Part shown: positions 7,806 to 17,784 of the stretch, piece by piece
Position numbering within the stretch: position 1 is the stretch's first letter
Layout: each line of letters begins with the position of its first letter
Source: Fulvivirga ligni
GTDB taxonomy: Bacteria > Bacteroidota > Bacteroidia > Cytophagales > Cyclobacteriaceae
NCBI RefSeq assembly: GCF_021389935.1
Contig: NZ_CP089979.1
Location: 601,001 to 665,000 of the forward strand
Length of the DNA: 64,000 nt
Direction of reading: 5' to 3'
Notes under the pieces: model-generated
Databases searched by the model: none
Told to the model about the DNA's origin: nothing
Seen by the model: only the letters and a program-made list of their open reading frames with translations
Position numbers and translations under genes: made by a program

Positions 7806-8729
7806 ATGAAAACAATAAAAGTTTTTGCTCCCGCCACGGTAGCTAATGTAGGTCCGGGCTTTGATGTTTTGGGTTTAGCCTTAGATGGCATCGGCGATGA
7901 ATTGGAAGTAACGCTAAATGACAGCAAGGAAATCACCATTCATCCGATAGCTGGCTTTGAAGATTTGCCTGTAGATCCTAAAAAAAATGTAGTTGGTGTG
8001 GCCATCCAAGCTTTGCTGGACGATCTGGACGCTACCCATGGCTTTGATATTAAAATAAGCAAAAGAGTAATGCCAGGCAGTGGCCTGGGCTCAAGTGCTT
8101 CAAGCTCTGCCGCGGCCGCTTTTGCCGCTAACGAACTTCTAGGTCAGCCTTTTTCAAAAAAGCAACTGGTTAAATTTGCCATGGAAGGAGAACGCTGCGC
8201 TTCAGGAAAGGCCCATGCAGACAACGTAACTCCGGCCATCCTAGGAGGGTTTACCATAGTCAGAAGCTATACACCACTGGACGTGGTGAACGTTCCCTTC
8301 CCAGATGAGCTGTTTGTGGTGGTAGTTCACCCTCAGATAGAAGTCAAAACTTCTGACTCTAAGCGAATTCTCAAAAAGGATGTGAGTCTGGAAACTGCCA
8401 TCGGACAGTGGGGCAATGTAGCAGGATTAATTGCAGGGCTAGCCTCTAGCGACTACGATCTTATTGGTCGATCTCTCGAAGACTATATTGTAGAGCCCAT
8501 TCGCTCCGTTCTCATTCCGGGTTACGACGGTGCCAAATCACTGGCGCTAGAGCATGGCGCACTCGGGTGCAGCATCTCCGGTTCTGGCCCATCAATATTT
8601 GCCCTTACTAAAGGAAAAGAGGTCGCAGAAAAGATAGGTGAGCGGTTTAAAGAATACTATTCAAAATTAGAAATTGATCATAAAGTGTACGTTTCAGCCA
8701 TTAATGCTGAAGGCGCTAAAGTAATATAA
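7806..8729 (+). CDS. thrB: Homoserine kinase
   Basis: A 307-residue GHMP kinase that phosphorylates L-homoserine to O-phosphohomoserine with ATP. The N-terminus has APATVANVGPGFDVLG, and the glycine/serine-rich ATP loop PGSGLGSSASSS sits at 90-101; SISGSGPSIFAL is the third GHMP motif. Length is normal for ThrB. Its ATG is one base after the thrA stop and its stop is one base before thrC, so the three genes form one tightly coupled operon. Confidence 0.96.
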   Translation: MKTIKVFAPATVANVGPGFDVLGLALDGIGDELEVTLNDSKEITIHPIAGFEDLPVDPKKNVVGVAIQALLDDLDATHGFDIKISKRVMPGSGLGSSASSSAAAAFAANELLGQPFSKKQLVKFAMEGERCASGKAHADNVTPAILGGFTIVRSYTPLDVVNVPFPDELFVVVVHPQIEVKTSDSKRILKKDVSLETAIGQWGNVAGLIAGLASSDYDLIGRSLEDYIVEPIRSVLIPGYDGAKSLALEHGALGCSISGSGPSIFALTKGKEVAEKIGERFKEYYSKLEIDHKVYVSAINAEGAKVI

Positions 8730-8730
8730 C

Positions 8731-10020
8731 ATGCAGTATTATAGCACAAAAAGAGAAGTAGCCCCAGTTAGCTTTAGAGAAGCTGTAATAAAAGGACTTC
8801 CTGATGACAACGGACTTTACATGCCTGAGTCAATACACAAATTACCTCAAGAGTTTTTCAACAACCTTCGTTCTAAATCCTTAGCTGAAATAGGTTTAAC
8901 AGTGGCTGCACCCCTGGTGAGTGAAGACATTCCTCAGGCGGAGTTAGAACAAATAATTTCAGACACACTAAACTTTGACATTCCAGCTAATAAGGTAAAA
9001 GATAATATTTACGCCTTAGAGCTATTTCATGGACCTACTCTGGCTTTTAAGGATGTGGGGGCCAGATTCCTTGCAAGGTGCTTAAGTTATTTTTCAAAGG
9101 ATGAATCCCAGAAAGTAACAGTAATTGTAGCCACCTCAGGAGACACAGGTAGCGCCGTTGCCCATGGATTTTTAGGTGTAGAAAATGTTGATGTAGTTAT
9201 TTTATACCCGAAAGGAAAAGTGAGCTACCTGCAAGAAAAACAGCTTACTACACTAGGACAAAACATAACCGCACTGGAAATAGAAGGCACCTTTGACGAT
9301 TGCCAGCGACTGGTTAAATCTGCGTTTTTAGATAAAGAGCTCAATCAAAAAATGAAGCTCACATCTGCCAATTCTATTAATATAGCCAGATTAATTCCTC
9401 AATCATTTTATTACTACTGGGCACAAGCACAACTATCTGGTCAAGATTTAGTTTTTTCTGTTCCAAGCGGCAACTACGGTAATCTTACTGCTGGCCTATT
9501 AGCTAAAAAAATGGGTCTGGCTATAAAAGGCTTCGTGGCATCCTCTAACGCTAATGACATAGTGCCAAAATATTTAAAAACTGGAAACTATGCTCCTACA
9601 GCATCAGTATCAACCATTTCTAATGCTATGGATGTGGGTAATCCGAGTAACTTTTATAGACTGCAGGAAATTTATGGCCATAGCTGGGATAATGTGATAA
9701 AAGACATAAAAGGTTACAGCTTTACTGATGCTGAGACAAAAGAAGCTATGAAGGCTGTTCATGATGAAACCGGGTACGTTCTAGATCCCCATGGAGCTGT
9801 AGGATACCTTGGACTTCAAAAATATCTATCAAATAATAAGAATGTGACTGGAGTATTTTTAGAAACAGCACATCCATCAAAATTCAAGGACACTGTAGAA
9901 GAAGTGATTGGAACAGTGGATATTCCTGAACGACTAGCAAAGTACGCCTCTCTAGAAAAGAAAAGTAAAGAAATGTCAGCTGACTTTAATGAATTTAAAT
10001 CCTATTTGATGGGGAGATAA
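8731..10020 (+). CDS. thrC: Threonine synthase
   Basis: A 429-residue PLP enzyme that turns O-phosphohomoserine into L-threonine, the last step of the pathway. The PLP lysine is in TLAFKDVGARFLA (Lys107), followed by VATSGDTGSAVAHGF and the phosphate-binding SGNYGN. Length fits the ThrC family. It is the last gene of thrABC: a terminator follows its stop immediately. Confidence 0.96.
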   Translation: MQYYSTKREVAPVSFREAVIKGLPDDNGLYMPESIHKLPQEFFNNLRSKSLAEIGLTVAAPLVSEDIPQAELEQIISDTLNFDIPANKVKDNIYALELFHGPTLAFKDVGARFLARCLSYFSKDESQKVTVIVATSGDTGSAVAHGFLGVENVDVVILYPKGKVSYLQEKQLTTLGQNITALEIEGTFDDCQRLVKSAFLDKELNQKMKLTSANSINIARLIPQSFYYYWAQAQLSGQDLVFSVPSGNYGNLTAGLLAKKMGLAIKGFVASSNANDIVPKYLKTGNYAPTASVSTISNAMDVGNPSNFYRLQEIYGHSWDNVIKDIKGYSFTDAETKEAMKAVHDETGYVLDPHGAVGYLGLQKYLSNNKNVTGVFLETAHPSKFKDTVEEVIGTVDIPERLAKYASLEKKSKEMSADFNEFKSYLMGR

Positions 10021-10022
10021 GA

Positions 10023-10052
10023 AAAGGCTGCCTGGGTGGCAGCCTTTCGTTT
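10023..10052. terminator. Terminator between thrC and the convergent lipoprotein gene
   Basis: Arms 10023-10032 and 10038-10047 form a 10-bp stem (AAAGGCTGCC / GGCAGCCTTT) with a 5-base loop. A T-rich stretch follows on the plus strand, and a weaker one on the minus strand, so it may serve both converging genes. Confidence 0.85.
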
Positions 10053-10054
10053 TA

Positions 10055-10516
10055 TTATTTGGGTAAAATTTGAGCCGCAAAGGTCTGGCGCATGATCATT
10101 CCATCCTGCACCACAAAAGTATCAGTACCCAATGGCACATCTATATCACTGGTTTCTGCATGCCACACCACATAGCCTATTTCTTCCTGAACAGTAAGAA
10201 TGTCTATATCTAAGGTAGTATCATCAATTGGAAAATTGGGAAGTAAGTTCTTATAATAGGTTTCTATCTCTTCCAAACCGATAAATGACCCATCAGGAGT
10301 TACAAGAATCGATTCTTCGGTATAATCTTCCATGATCACATCGACATCCCTCATACCGAATCCTGTGAAATGGTGATTCACAACAGCGGCAGTAACATCG
10401 GCGTCAACTACTGGACCACATGGAGGATTCTCACCCGGCCCTTCATCGTCATCATTACAGGAAAACAGACAAAGACTTAGAAATAAAAGGAGCAATTTAT
10501 ATGAGTAAGCTTTCAT
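10055..10516 (-). CDS. NTF2/SnoaL-like lipoprotein
   Basis: A 153-residue lipoprotein: signal peptide with lipobox LFSC (lipidated Cys20) followed by an acidic NDDDEGPGENPP stretch. The rest has the pattern of SnoaL/DUF4440 NTF2-like cone domains: an N-terminal helix (VTAAVVNHHFTGFGMRDVDVIMEDYTEESILVTPDG), then IGLEEIETYYKNLLPNF and alternating beta strands to VVQDGMIMRQTFAAQ. Such domains bind small ligands or act as isomerases or hydrolases; no catalytic set can be named. It is a single gene, with divergent spacing from the ABC ATPase upstream. Confidence 0.7.
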   Translation of the reverse strand: MKAYSYKLLLLFLSLCLFSCNDDDEGPGENPPCGPVVDADVTAAVVNHHFTGFGMRDVDVIMEDYTEESILVTPDGSFIGLEEIETYYKNLLPNFPIDDTTLDIDILTVQEEIGYVVWHAETSDIDVPLGTDTFVVQDGMIMRQTFAAQILPK

Positions 10517-10619
10517 AGGTACAGATTGGTTGGTTTATCCTATGAAGCTGAGAAATATCAGATGTATTTAAAAAGTAGAAGCCGGTAAAATAGTACGTTC
10601 AGTATAAAACCGATTAAAA

Positions 10620-11603
10620 TTAATTTAATCTATGCTTAAGTTGCTCAAAATCAGCGGCTAGACAAACCGTCATCTTATCTTTTAAGGCTTCAAAGTGATT
10701 AAAAAAGACTTTATTCCCTTCATAAACCGATTCAATGAGATAATAGCTGCCGCAAAAATAGGAACCAGACACTACTACCTGAAAATCAGAAGCTTTCGCT
10801 AAGTACAACTCATGAGGGTAAAGAATTATATCTTTTGAAGCAGCTTTTCCAGGCCAAATTGCAGAGGCAGGGAGTTTACTTACCTCGCCAAATAATGTTG
10901 CTACATATAATGACTGAGGGTTATTGTATAAATTTTGTGGTGTGTCCTTTTGCAAAACCTCACCATCCTTCATTACTAAAGTTTTATCAGAATAAGAAAG
11001 CACCTCCGTTGGGTCATGTGTTGCCACTATGCAGGTGATGTTTTTCTCTTTCAAATAATTGAAAATATTCCTCCTCAAGGCATTCTTTCTGTACTGATCG
11101 ATATGGCTAAAAGGCTCATCGAGCAATAATAATTCAGGTTCCTCTGCTAAAGCTTGTACCAAAGCAATACGCTGCTGCTGTCCACCACTTAAAAATTTGG
11201 CCTTTGTATCAGCATAATCCTCCATCTCCACCATGGCCAGAAGTTCTTGTATTCTCTCCTCCTTTTCATCATAAGGCATAGATTTCAAATGCTTTCCTAC
11301 ATTTTCATAGGCAGTATGAAAGGGATAAAGATCAAAGGATTGAGAAACATATTTGATAAAGGGCTCTCCAGGAACAAGGCGCTCCTCAGGGCCTTTTAAT
11401 TTTTCACCCAGCCATTTAATTTCTCCCTGAAATATATGTAAGCCATAAATGATTTCAAGCAAGGTTGTTTTTCCGCATCCACTAGCTCCAATAATACTCA
11501 AATGATTTCCCTCTTCCAGATGAAAGCTCATTGACTTTACAACCGTCTCATCTTCGTAAGCAAAGGAAACATTTTCAAGCTCCAGCCTATTTACTTTTTT
11601 CAT
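10620..11603 (-). CDS. ABC transporter ATP-binding protein, orphan
   Basis: A 327-residue ABC ATPase with Walker A GASGCGKTT (39-47), signature LSGGQQQR (138-145), Walker B LLLLDEP (157-163) and switch His in VATHDP. The order and the C-terminal TOBE-like extension (about 240-327) fit the CysA/PotA/FbpC class of importer ATPases, which energise uptake of sulfate, polyamines, ferric iron or similar solutes. No permease or binding protein gene lies next to it, so the transported substrate cannot be named. It may serve a permease encoded elsewhere. Confidence 0.85.
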   Translation of the reverse strand: MKKVNRLELENVSFAYEDETVVKSMSFHLEEGNHLSIIGASGCGKTTLLEIIYGLHIFQGEIKWLGEKLKGPEERLVPGEPFIKYVSQSFDLYPFHTAYENVGKHLKSMPYDEKEERIQELLAMVEMEDYADTKAKFLSGGQQQRIALVQALAEEPELLLLDEPFSHIDQYRKNALRRNIFNYLKEKNITCIVATHDPTEVLSYSDKTLVMKDGEVLQKDTPQNLYNNPQSLYVATLFGEVSKLPASAIWPGKAASKDIILYPHELYLAKASDFQVVVSGSYFCGSYYLIESVYEGNKVFFNHFEALKDKMTVCLAADFEQLKHRLN

Positions 11604-11673
11604 AATTCAAGCTAAGCTAGGCCTGTTTAATTTAATTTACCAGTATGAACTAATTATTCACATGGCTTATAGA

Positions 11674-11707
11674 TAGAAAAGGCCTGCTTCATTTCTGAAC
11701 AGGCCTT
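11674..11707 (-). terminator. Terminator of the acs transcript
   Basis: AAGGCCTG (11679-11686) pairs with CAGGCCTT (11700-11707), and inner TTCA/TGAA extends the stem. On the minus strand it is followed by TTTTCTAT, 30 bases past the acs stop. Confidence 0.85.
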
Positions 11708-11736
11708 AATATTTAAATTCAAATATAATACTTGGG

Positions 11737-13635
11737 TCACTCTACCACATTAGATTTTATTGATTCAACAATCTCCGGATTTAATAACGTAGATGTATCT
11801 CCTAAATTAGAGGTGTCGCCACTAGCAATTTTACGCAGAATTCGTCGCATGATTTTACCTGACCTTGTTTTAGGAAGTCCAGGAACAATTTGAATTTTAT
11901 CCGGCTTGGCAATTGGCCCAATGATTTTATTAACGGTCTGTCTTATTTCTTGCTTAAGGTTATCCTCAGATCTACCTTCCATATCACAGATAACGTAGGC
12001 ATAGATTCCTTGACCTTTAATATCATGCGGATATCCTACTACGGCAGACTCTACAACTTTCGGGTGCTCGTTAATGGCATTTTCCACTTCAGCAGTACCC
12101 ATTCTGTGCCCCGATACATTGATCACATCATCTACTCTACCAAGAATTCTATAGTATCCATCTTCATCTCTTTTTACACCATCACCAGTAAAATAATAGC
12201 CTTTAAAGCTTGAGAAATAAGTTTGCTTACACCTTTCATGGTCTCCATAGGTAGTTCTTAATATGGATGGCCAAGGAAATTTCACACAAAGATTTCCTTC
12301 TACACTATTTCCCTTTAATTCATTTCCATCATTATCTAAAATAGCCAGCTGAACTCCTGGAAGCGGTAAAGTAGCATAAGATGGTTTAGTTGGCGTTACC
12401 CCAGCAATAGGGGATACCAAAATACCTCCGGTCTCCGTCTGCCACCATGTATCCACTATAGGACATCTGCCTTTACCCACATGGTCGTGATACCAGTGCC
12501 AGGCTTCCTCGTTAATGGGCTCACCCACAGATCCGATTACCCTTAATGAATCTAGTTTATAAGGCTCTAAAGGCTCAGTTCCATAAGCCTGCAATGCTCT
12601 AATAGCAGTTGGAGCGGTATAAAATTGATTAACCTGATACTTATCACATATCTCCCAGAACCTACCTGGATCCGGATAAGTAGGCACACCTTCATACATT
12701 AATGTAGTAGCTCCTGCCAGTAAAGGGCCGTAAACTATATAGGAATGTCCTGTAATCCAACCCACATCGGCGGTACACCAATAGACATCCCCTGTATTAT
12801 ATTGAAATACATTTTGGAAAGAATAGCAGGTATAAACCATATAACCTCCGCAAGTGTGAACTACACCTTTAGGCTTGCCAGTAGAACCTGAGGTATATAG
12901 AATAAACAGCATATCTTCAGAGTCCATAATTTCAGCTTTGTTTTCTGTAGATACTCCCTCAATAGCATCGTGCCACCAGATATCGCGGTCAGCATTCATT
13001 TCCACATCCTGACCCGTTCTTTTGTATACTATTACTTTTTCTATGGTAGACGTATTGGCAACGGCTTCATCAACCACAGCTTTTACAGGTATTTTTTTAT
13101 CCCCTCTGAAGTTACCATCAGAAGTAAGTACCATCTTTGCTTGGCAATCATCAATCCTATCAGCTAGTGATTTAGCAGAAAAACCAGCGAAAACCACCGA
13201 ATGGACGGCCCCAACCCGAGCACAGGCCAGCATAGCCACAGCTGCCTCCGGTACCATTGGCATGTATATTATTACTCTATCACCTTTTTCTATACCATTC
13301 TTTTTCAGCGTATTAGCAAATTGGCAAACCATTTCATGGAGCTGCTTGTAGGTGATCGTTCTGTTCTTTTCGTTAGGCTCATTAGGCTCCCATATAATAG
13401 CAGGCTTATCTCCTAATAAGAAAAGATGACGTTCGAGAATGTTTTCTGTAATATTTAGTTTGGCATCGGTAAACCATTTGATATCAGGCTTCTTAAAATT
13501 CCAATCTACAACCTTATCCCACCTCTTATGCCAATAGAAGGAATCGGCCACGCGTGACCAAAAATGTTCTGGATCTTGGACACTCTTTTGGTAGTCATAG
13601 AAGTACCCACTTAATGTCTGTATTTTGTTAATCAT
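11737..13635 (-). CDS. acs: Acetyl-CoA synthetase
   Basis: A 632-residue AMP-forming acetate:CoA ligase; it activates acetate with ATP to acetyl-adenylate, then forms acetyl-CoA. Visible are the adenylation P-loop [15 protein letters not shown] (about 262-276), the [10 protein letters not shown] motif, [15 protein letters not shown], and the C-terminal [10 protein letters not shown] with the catalytic lysine that is acetylated to switch the enzyme off in other bacteria. Length is normal for Acs. It is transcribed alone with its own terminator, and no acetyltransferase or deacetylase gene is nearby. Confidence 0.96.
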   Translation of the reverse strand: MINKIQTLSGYFYDYQKSVQDPEHFWSRVADSFYWHKRWDKVVDWNFKKPDIKWFTDAKLNITENILERHLFLLGDKPAIIWEPNEPNEKNRTITYKQLHEMVCQFANTLKKNGIEKGDRVIIYMPMVPEAAVAMLACARVGAVHSVVFAGFSAKSLADRIDDCQAKMVLTSDGNFRGDKKIPVKAVVDEAVANTSTIEKVIVYKRTGQDVEMNADRDIWWHDAIEGVSTENKAEIMDSEDMLFILYTSGSTGKPKGVVHTCGGYMVYTCYSFQNVFQYNTGDVYWCTADVGWITGHSYIVYGPLLAGATTLMYEGVPTYPDPGRFWEICDKYQVNQFYTAPTAIRALQAYGTEPLEPYKLDSLRVIGSVGEPINEEAWHWYHDHVGKGRCPIVDTWWQTETGGILVSPIAGVTPTKPSYATLPLPGVQLAILDNDGNELKGNSVEGNLCVKFPWPSILRTTYGDHERCKQTYFSSFKGYYFTGDGVKRDEDGYYRILGRVDDVINVSGHRMGTAEVENAINEHPKVVESAVVGYPHDIKGQGIYAYVICDMEGRSEDNLKQEIRQTVNKIIGPIAKPDKIQIVPGLPKTRSGKIMRRILRKIASGDTSNLGDTSTLLNPEIVESIKSNVVE

Positions 13636-13771
13636 AGGTTTTAATATTGATTAGTTAAAGATCACCCCTGCTCTTTCCCTAAATTGCAAAAAAACCCTCA
13701 AATGGCGAAATGATCAATCGCAAACGTTGTCAAAAAGATATATTCTCTGATTTGCAGACTAAAATGAAAGG

Positions 13772-14833
13772 CTATAACCCTACTCTATCTAACACTTCTC
13801 GAATACTATGCTTTAAAAAGCCAAATTCCTCGAAGCGATAGCCGATGAACACCTTATAATTACCTGTGGCACTTCTAATCTTCGAGTCTTGCAGCTGCAT
13901 ATTTCCATTATCATAAATGGCGGTAGCTCCGAAGAAGAAATTATCATGATCGTAACCCAGTGAGGCTCTGAAATTAACTTTACTCTCCAGCACAATATCA
14001 CTCTCAGATTCTTCATCTATCTGATATTCTTGAAACTGAAGTCCCACGCCAGCGGTAGCGTTGATATTAAAGTAGAAATATTTTTTCACGAATGTGTAGC
14101 CATAGCCCGGCAGAAATGAGAGTGCATTAAAGTTTCCATTTTCAAAACCAATGTCATTACCAAAGCCCTGACCAACCTCCATTGGAAGGATGGCTGAATC
14201 CGCTGATATCTTAGTACGATTAAAAGAAGTGAGCAACAACACGGAACCAGCACTTTTAAGCTGCCTTTCTGATTGGTTATAACCGGCTCTGAAAGAATAT
14301 TTATCATGATTGAAAATATGGATTCCATTCAAAATAATTTTCCTTACTGAAAGATCACCTCTAAATGGGTATACTCCTGTTTTATCGAAATCTGGATAAA
14401 CCCTGTCAGCATTATTTATATAGAAGCCTTGGTACTTTTGATAAGTAACATCAAAGCACCATTTCCTACCATATATATTACCTTGGAAATCTTTGAAATC
14501 TGTAGAACCAAACTGTGCTTCATCTTTTTGTAGAAAATCAGGAACTTTCACTGACATTTCAAAGCCTATGTCAAACATATAGACTCCAACTCCTAAAAAA
14601 CCCTGATTGTTAGGAAAATAGTTGACCCTATCCTTACGATTAGATTGGCTAATCAGATCTAGAGAAAGAAGCTTATCGCTCCCTAATAATTTAGCGTTGA
14701 ATTTATCAGGAAATCTCTTGACGTAAGTAGAGTAAATAGAATCAGACTGCACCTCATCCTGGCCATGCACCAGCACAGGTTTTAGCCCAGCAGCCATTAT
14801 CAGCAACATACAATAAACACCACTTATTCTCAT
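13772..14833 (-). CDS. DUF4421-like outer-membrane protein
   Basis: A 353-residue exported protein: signal peptide to about residue 24 (ends VLVHGQ), then a domain rich in alternating aromatic strands (YGRKWCFDVTYQKYQGFYINN, FRAGYNQSERQLKSAGS, YGYTFVKKYFYFNINATAG) that looks like a beta-barrel. The opening YVKRFPDKFNAKLL and the overall shape resemble Bacteroidota DUF4421 proteins. That assignment is from memory and not searched. Function unknown. It sits 26 bases after the glycosyltransferase start side and is transcribed in the same direction, so they may or may not share a promoter. Confidence 0.7.
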   Translation of the reverse strand: MRISGVYCMLLIMAAGLKPVLVHGQDEVQSDSIYSTYVKRFPDKFNAKLLGSDKLLSLDLISQSNRKDRVNYFPNNQGFLGVGVYMFDIGFEMSVKVPDFLQKDEAQFGSTDFKDFQGNIYGRKWCFDVTYQKYQGFYINNADRVYPDFDKTGVYPFRGDLSVRKIILNGIHIFNHDKYSFRAGYNQSERQLKSAGSVLLLTSFNRTKISADSAILPMEVGQGFGNDIGFENGNFNALSFLPGYGYTFVKKYFYFNINATAGVGLQFQEYQIDEESESDIVLESKVNFRASLGYDHDNFFFGATAIYDNGNMQLQDSKIRSATGNYKVFIGYRFEEFGFLKHSIREVLDRVGL

Positions 14834-14859
14834 CTGATATTCAGACCTTTACTATAATT

Positions 14860-16032
14860 TCACAAATTAAGAAATTCTCTTAGTTTACCTAGCTGTTTCT
14901 CTTTGGAAAAATAATTCTCCGCTAAGATCCTGGAATTCTGCTGTGCCATTTCAAGATGATTCTCATCTTCTAAATAAGGCATGATCAAACGCTTAAAATC
15001 ACCCGGCTTTATAGGATCACAATAAAACCCACAAGAATGTTTTACAATTAGCTCTTTTATCCACCCTTTAAAATTGATAATTACCAATTTGCCTGCCGCT
15101 ATGCCATCAAAAAACTTATTAGGACTCCCTGAGGAAAGCACCGGAACATTAGTGAAAGATACATATATGGCGTCAGAAATATTTAACACTTCTTTTACGC
15201 CCTCCTTATCAGTAAAACTTATAAAGGAGAGGTTGGTCAAGTTTTGTTGGTTGCCTTTTTCTTTAATACTCCTGAGCCGTGCTCCATCGCCAGCTATTAT
15301 AAAATGAAATCGACTGTCCTCTTTAACTGCGTAAGCTATATCAAGTAAGTATTCTAAATGGTTGGCCATGCCCACCGTGCCGGCATAGGTGATTACAAAC
15401 TTCCCCTCTACCCCGTACTTCGCAATTAATGACGCATCTTTAGGATTTCGTTTGAAAAAATCAACATCAGCCATATTGGTTACTACCTCAATATCTTTAC
15501 TCTTTACCTTAGTCTGGATATATTCCTTAATATCTGGAGACAAGGCAACTAACTTATCCGCCCCTTGATAACTTTTCTTTTCTAACCAGAATGCCGCTCT
15601 TTTTAACAATTGATTTTTTAAAACACCCAATTCTATGGGAGCATCCGGCCACATGTCACCCACCTCAAATATGTAAGGATTTTTAAATCTCCATTTTACA
15701 TAAAGACCAATTATACCTGTGGTAAGTGGCGTAGTAATTACATAATTAAAATCTATAGGCTGAAGTTTCTTCAATACTCGACGAGACATGAGCACAAACC
15801 GAGCAAAAGCATGGACTCTGCTCCAGAAACTTAAATGATTGGTATAATAGACGGGAAGATAATGGATATTTATTCCATCGATATTTTTAAAATGAGCAGA
15901 CTCATTATTATAAGCAGTGATCACATGCACTTCGTGCCCCAACTGCTTTAGGTATTTTGCAATATAATAGGAACGAATGCCTCCACCTTCGGCTGGAGTT
16001 TTAAAATACTGATGAATAAGAACAATGCGCAT
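14860..16032 (-). CDS. Glycosyltransferase family 4 protein
   Basis: A 390-residue GT-B glycosyltransferase. The N-terminal acceptor domain starts MRIVLIHQYFKTPAEGGGIRSYYIAKYLKQLGHEV, the usual glycine-rich loop of family GT4; the C-terminal donor domain has ITYAGTVGMANHL, FIIAGDGARL and GSPNKFFDGIAAGKLVI, where the nucleotide-sugar binding Glu position of EX7E is changed. EVGDMWPDAP resembles the WbuB/WcaI-like group, which adds sugars to O-antigen or exopolysaccharide. No other polysaccharide genes are beside it. It lies 5 bases after nth and may be co-transcribed with it. Confidence 0.87.
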   Translation of the reverse strand: MRIVLIHQYFKTPAEGGGIRSYYIAKYLKQLGHEVHVITAYNNESAHFKNIDGINIHYLPVYYTNHLSFWSRVHAFARFVLMSRRVLKKLQPIDFNYVITTPLTTGIIGLYVKWRFKNPYIFEVGDMWPDAPIELGVLKNQLLKRAAFWLEKKSYQGADKLVALSPDIKEYIQTKVKSKDIEVVTNMADVDFFKRNPKDASLIAKYGVEGKFVITYAGTVGMANHLEYLLDIAYAVKEDSRFHFIIAGDGARLRSIKEKGNQQNLTNLSFISFTDKEGVKEVLNISDAIYVSFTNVPVLSSGSPNKFFDGIAAGKLVIINFKGWIKELIVKHSCGFYCDPIKPGDFKRLIMPYLEDENHLEMAQQNSRILAENYFSKEKQLGKLREFLNL

Positions 16033-16037
16033 AATGG

Positions 16038-16688
16038 CTAAATTATGCCCTGATTCTTTTCATAGTACCTACAGAAATGAGTGATATTGCATTTCTCACA
16101 CTGAGGTCTTCTTGCTAAGCACACGTATCGGCCATGTAAAATAAGCCAATGGTGTGCTCTTGCAATAAACTCATCTGGAATTTGCTTGATGAGCTGTTTC
16201 TCTACCTCTAATGGAGTTTTTAGATTTTGATTTACCAGTCCTAACCTTTTAGACACCCTAAAAACATGAGTGTCTACCGCCATAGTAGGCTGGTTATAGA
16301 TTACTGAAGCAATTACATTAGCAGTTTTCCTTCCAACACCTGGCAGCTTCTGCAATGTTTTCACGTCCTCTGGAATAACACTATCAAACTCCTCCACCAA
16401 CATTTTCGCCATTCCAAGTAAGTGCTTGGTTTTGTTATTTGGGTATGATACGGATCTTATATAAGGAAAAAGCTCGTTGAAGTGACTTGCCGCCAAATGT
16501 TCTGGCGTAGGAAAATCACGAAAGAGAGCTGGCGTTACCTGATTAATACGTTTATCAGTACACTGAGCACTTAAAATAACAGCCACAAGAAGCTCATACG
16601 GATTACTGTACAAAAGTTCCGTTTCAGCATCAGGCTGATGAGTAGTGAAGTAGTTTACAAATTCTTTAAATCGCTCTTTTCTTTGCAT
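16038..16688 (-). CDS. nth: Endonuclease III
   Basis: A 216-residue DNA glycosylase/AP lyase that removes oxidised pyrimidines. The helix-hairpin-helix LPGVGRKTANV holds the catalytic Lys121, and Asp139 in AVDTHVFRV completes the active site. The 4Fe-4S ligands are Cys190, Cys197, Cys200 and Cys206 (C-x6-C-x2-C-x5-C), as in E. coli Nth. It starts 3 bases after the stop of the small gene at 16692 and is the third gene of a sigma factor, small protein, nth run. Confidence 0.96.
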   Translation of the reverse strand: MQRKERFKEFVNYFTTHQPDAETELLYSNPYELLVAVILSAQCTDKRINQVTPALFRDFPTPEHLAASHFNELFPYIRSVSYPNNKTKHLLGMAKMLVEEFDSVIPEDVKTLQKLPGVGRKTANVIASVIYNQPTMAVDTHVFRVSKRLGLVNQNLKTPLEVEKQLIKQIPDEFIARAHHWLILHGRYVCLARRPQCEKCNITHFCRYYEKNQGII

Positions 16689-16691
16689 TCC

Positions 16692-16928
16692 CTATTTTTT
16701 GGGTTGCAAATTTAAGGATTTTGAATAACTAATAATATTAGAAACTACACGATCCGAAGGATCTTTCATACTCTTATCTAACTGACCACGTGTGGTCATC
16801 ATCTCTTTGTATTCTTCTTGTAGCTCAGCATCGCAAAGCATAGCTTGCTTTAGCTCATGGCTTTCAGTAGCAGTCGTTTCATTGTAAATGAACCTGATTA
16901 CATCATCTTGGGTAAATGTTTTGGTCAT
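16692..16928 (-). CDS. Small soluble protein, possible anti-sigma partner
   Basis: A 78-residue protein when started at ATG 16928; a TTG at 16934 would add two residues. It reads MTKTFTQDDVIRFIYNETTATESHELKQAMLCDAELQEEYKEM, which resembles the N-terminal anti-sigma helices seen in Bacteroidota sigma regulators (short YIYxETxxxE... pattern) but it has no membrane segment and no zinc-binding HxxxCxxC. Its start lies inside the sigma factor gene (26-base overlap), so translation is coupled. It is inferred to bind or modulate that sigma factor; this is not proven by sequence. Confidence 0.65.
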   Translation of the reverse strand: MTKTFTQDDVIRFIYNETTATESHELKQAMLCDAELQEEYKEMMTTRGQLDKSMKDPSDRVVSNIISYSKSLNLQPKK

Positions 16929-17502
16929 AGGCAATATTATATTGTTTCATTTTCTTCCTTAGGTTGATCAGCGCATAACGCATTCTACCTAAAGCTGTAT
17001 TTATACTAACACCAGTTTGTTCTGCAATCTCCTGGAAACTCATTTCCATGTAGTGTCTCATGATTAATACCTCTCTTTGGCTATCTGGTAACTCCTGTAT
17101 TAAATCACGAACTTTGGAATACGTATCCTTCCTTATCTGGTCTGATTCCACAGACTCTTCAGCAAACTCCAAAGTATTAAATACTTTGCTACCGTCTTCC
17201 AAAATCATGGTAGGATAACGCTTCTCTTTTCTAAAATAATCGATAGAAAGATTATGAGCAATCCTTGTAATCCACGGTAAAAACTTTCCTTCTTCATTGT
17301 ATCTGCCTCCCTTGATAGTATTGATAGCTTTTACAAAGGTCTCCTGCAAAAGATCTTCAGCAATGTAATGATCCTTTACAATAAGGTAAATAGTGGTATA
17401 TATACGCGACTTGTGCCTATGTAGCAACTGCTCGAAAGCCTCTTCGTTACCCTGTTTGTAAAGTGACACTAGTTTGCTGTCACTAATCCTATACTTCTCC
17501 AT
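16903..17502 (-). CDS. RNA polymerase ECF-type sigma factor
   Basis: A 199-residue sigma-70 family protein with region 2 (HKSRIYTTIYLIVKDHYIAEDLLQETFVKAI, then FLPWITRIAHNLSIDYFRK) and region 4 (LPDSQREVLIMRHYMEMSFQEIAEQTGVSINTALGRMRYALINLRKK). Regions 1 and 3 are missing, as in ECF sigmas. It should direct RNA polymerase to a set of stress or envelope promoters. It overlaps the next small gene by 26 bases. The 282-base upstream gap is shared with the divergent acidic small protein. Confidence 0.92.
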   Translation of the reverse strand: MEKYRISDSKLVSLYKQGNEEAFEQLLHRHKSRIYTTIYLIVKDHYIAEDLLQETFVKAINTIKGGRYNEEGKFLPWITRIAHNLSIDYFRKEKRYPTMILEDGSKVFNTLEFAEESVESDQIRKDTYSKVRDLIQELPDSQREVLIMRHYMEMSFQEIAEQTGVSINTALGRMRYALINLRKKMKQYNIAYDQNIYPR

Positions 17503-17784
17503 TAAGTTTACAGTTTTAAGTTAACGTAGAGGTCTATATCATATTGTCGCCGGGGGGATTTTGATTAAAAATTATTTCGAGTCAGAAAATCAAATGTAAG
17601 TAAAATAGCAAATAACATGCAAAAAAATAACAAAGAATTTTTTGCACCTCTGGTTACACCCCAAACTTTTTTATCATTAAGGAGAAACTTTTCATAATAT
17701 TATTTTATGGTTAGGAAAATCTTTTACTACATTTCCACCATAATTTAAAAACCACATGATTTACCAATTAGGTTAGGACTCAAA

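Noticed and set aside
7373-7939. 188-codon minus-strand open frame over the thrA/thrB junction
   Set aside because: It is the antisense shadow of two well-supported genes, and its translation shows no recognisable domain or plausible composition.
13022-13351. 109-codon plus-strand frame inside acs
   Set aside because: Antisense to the acetyl-CoA synthetase gene; low-complexity Ala/Ser-rich shadow of its codons.
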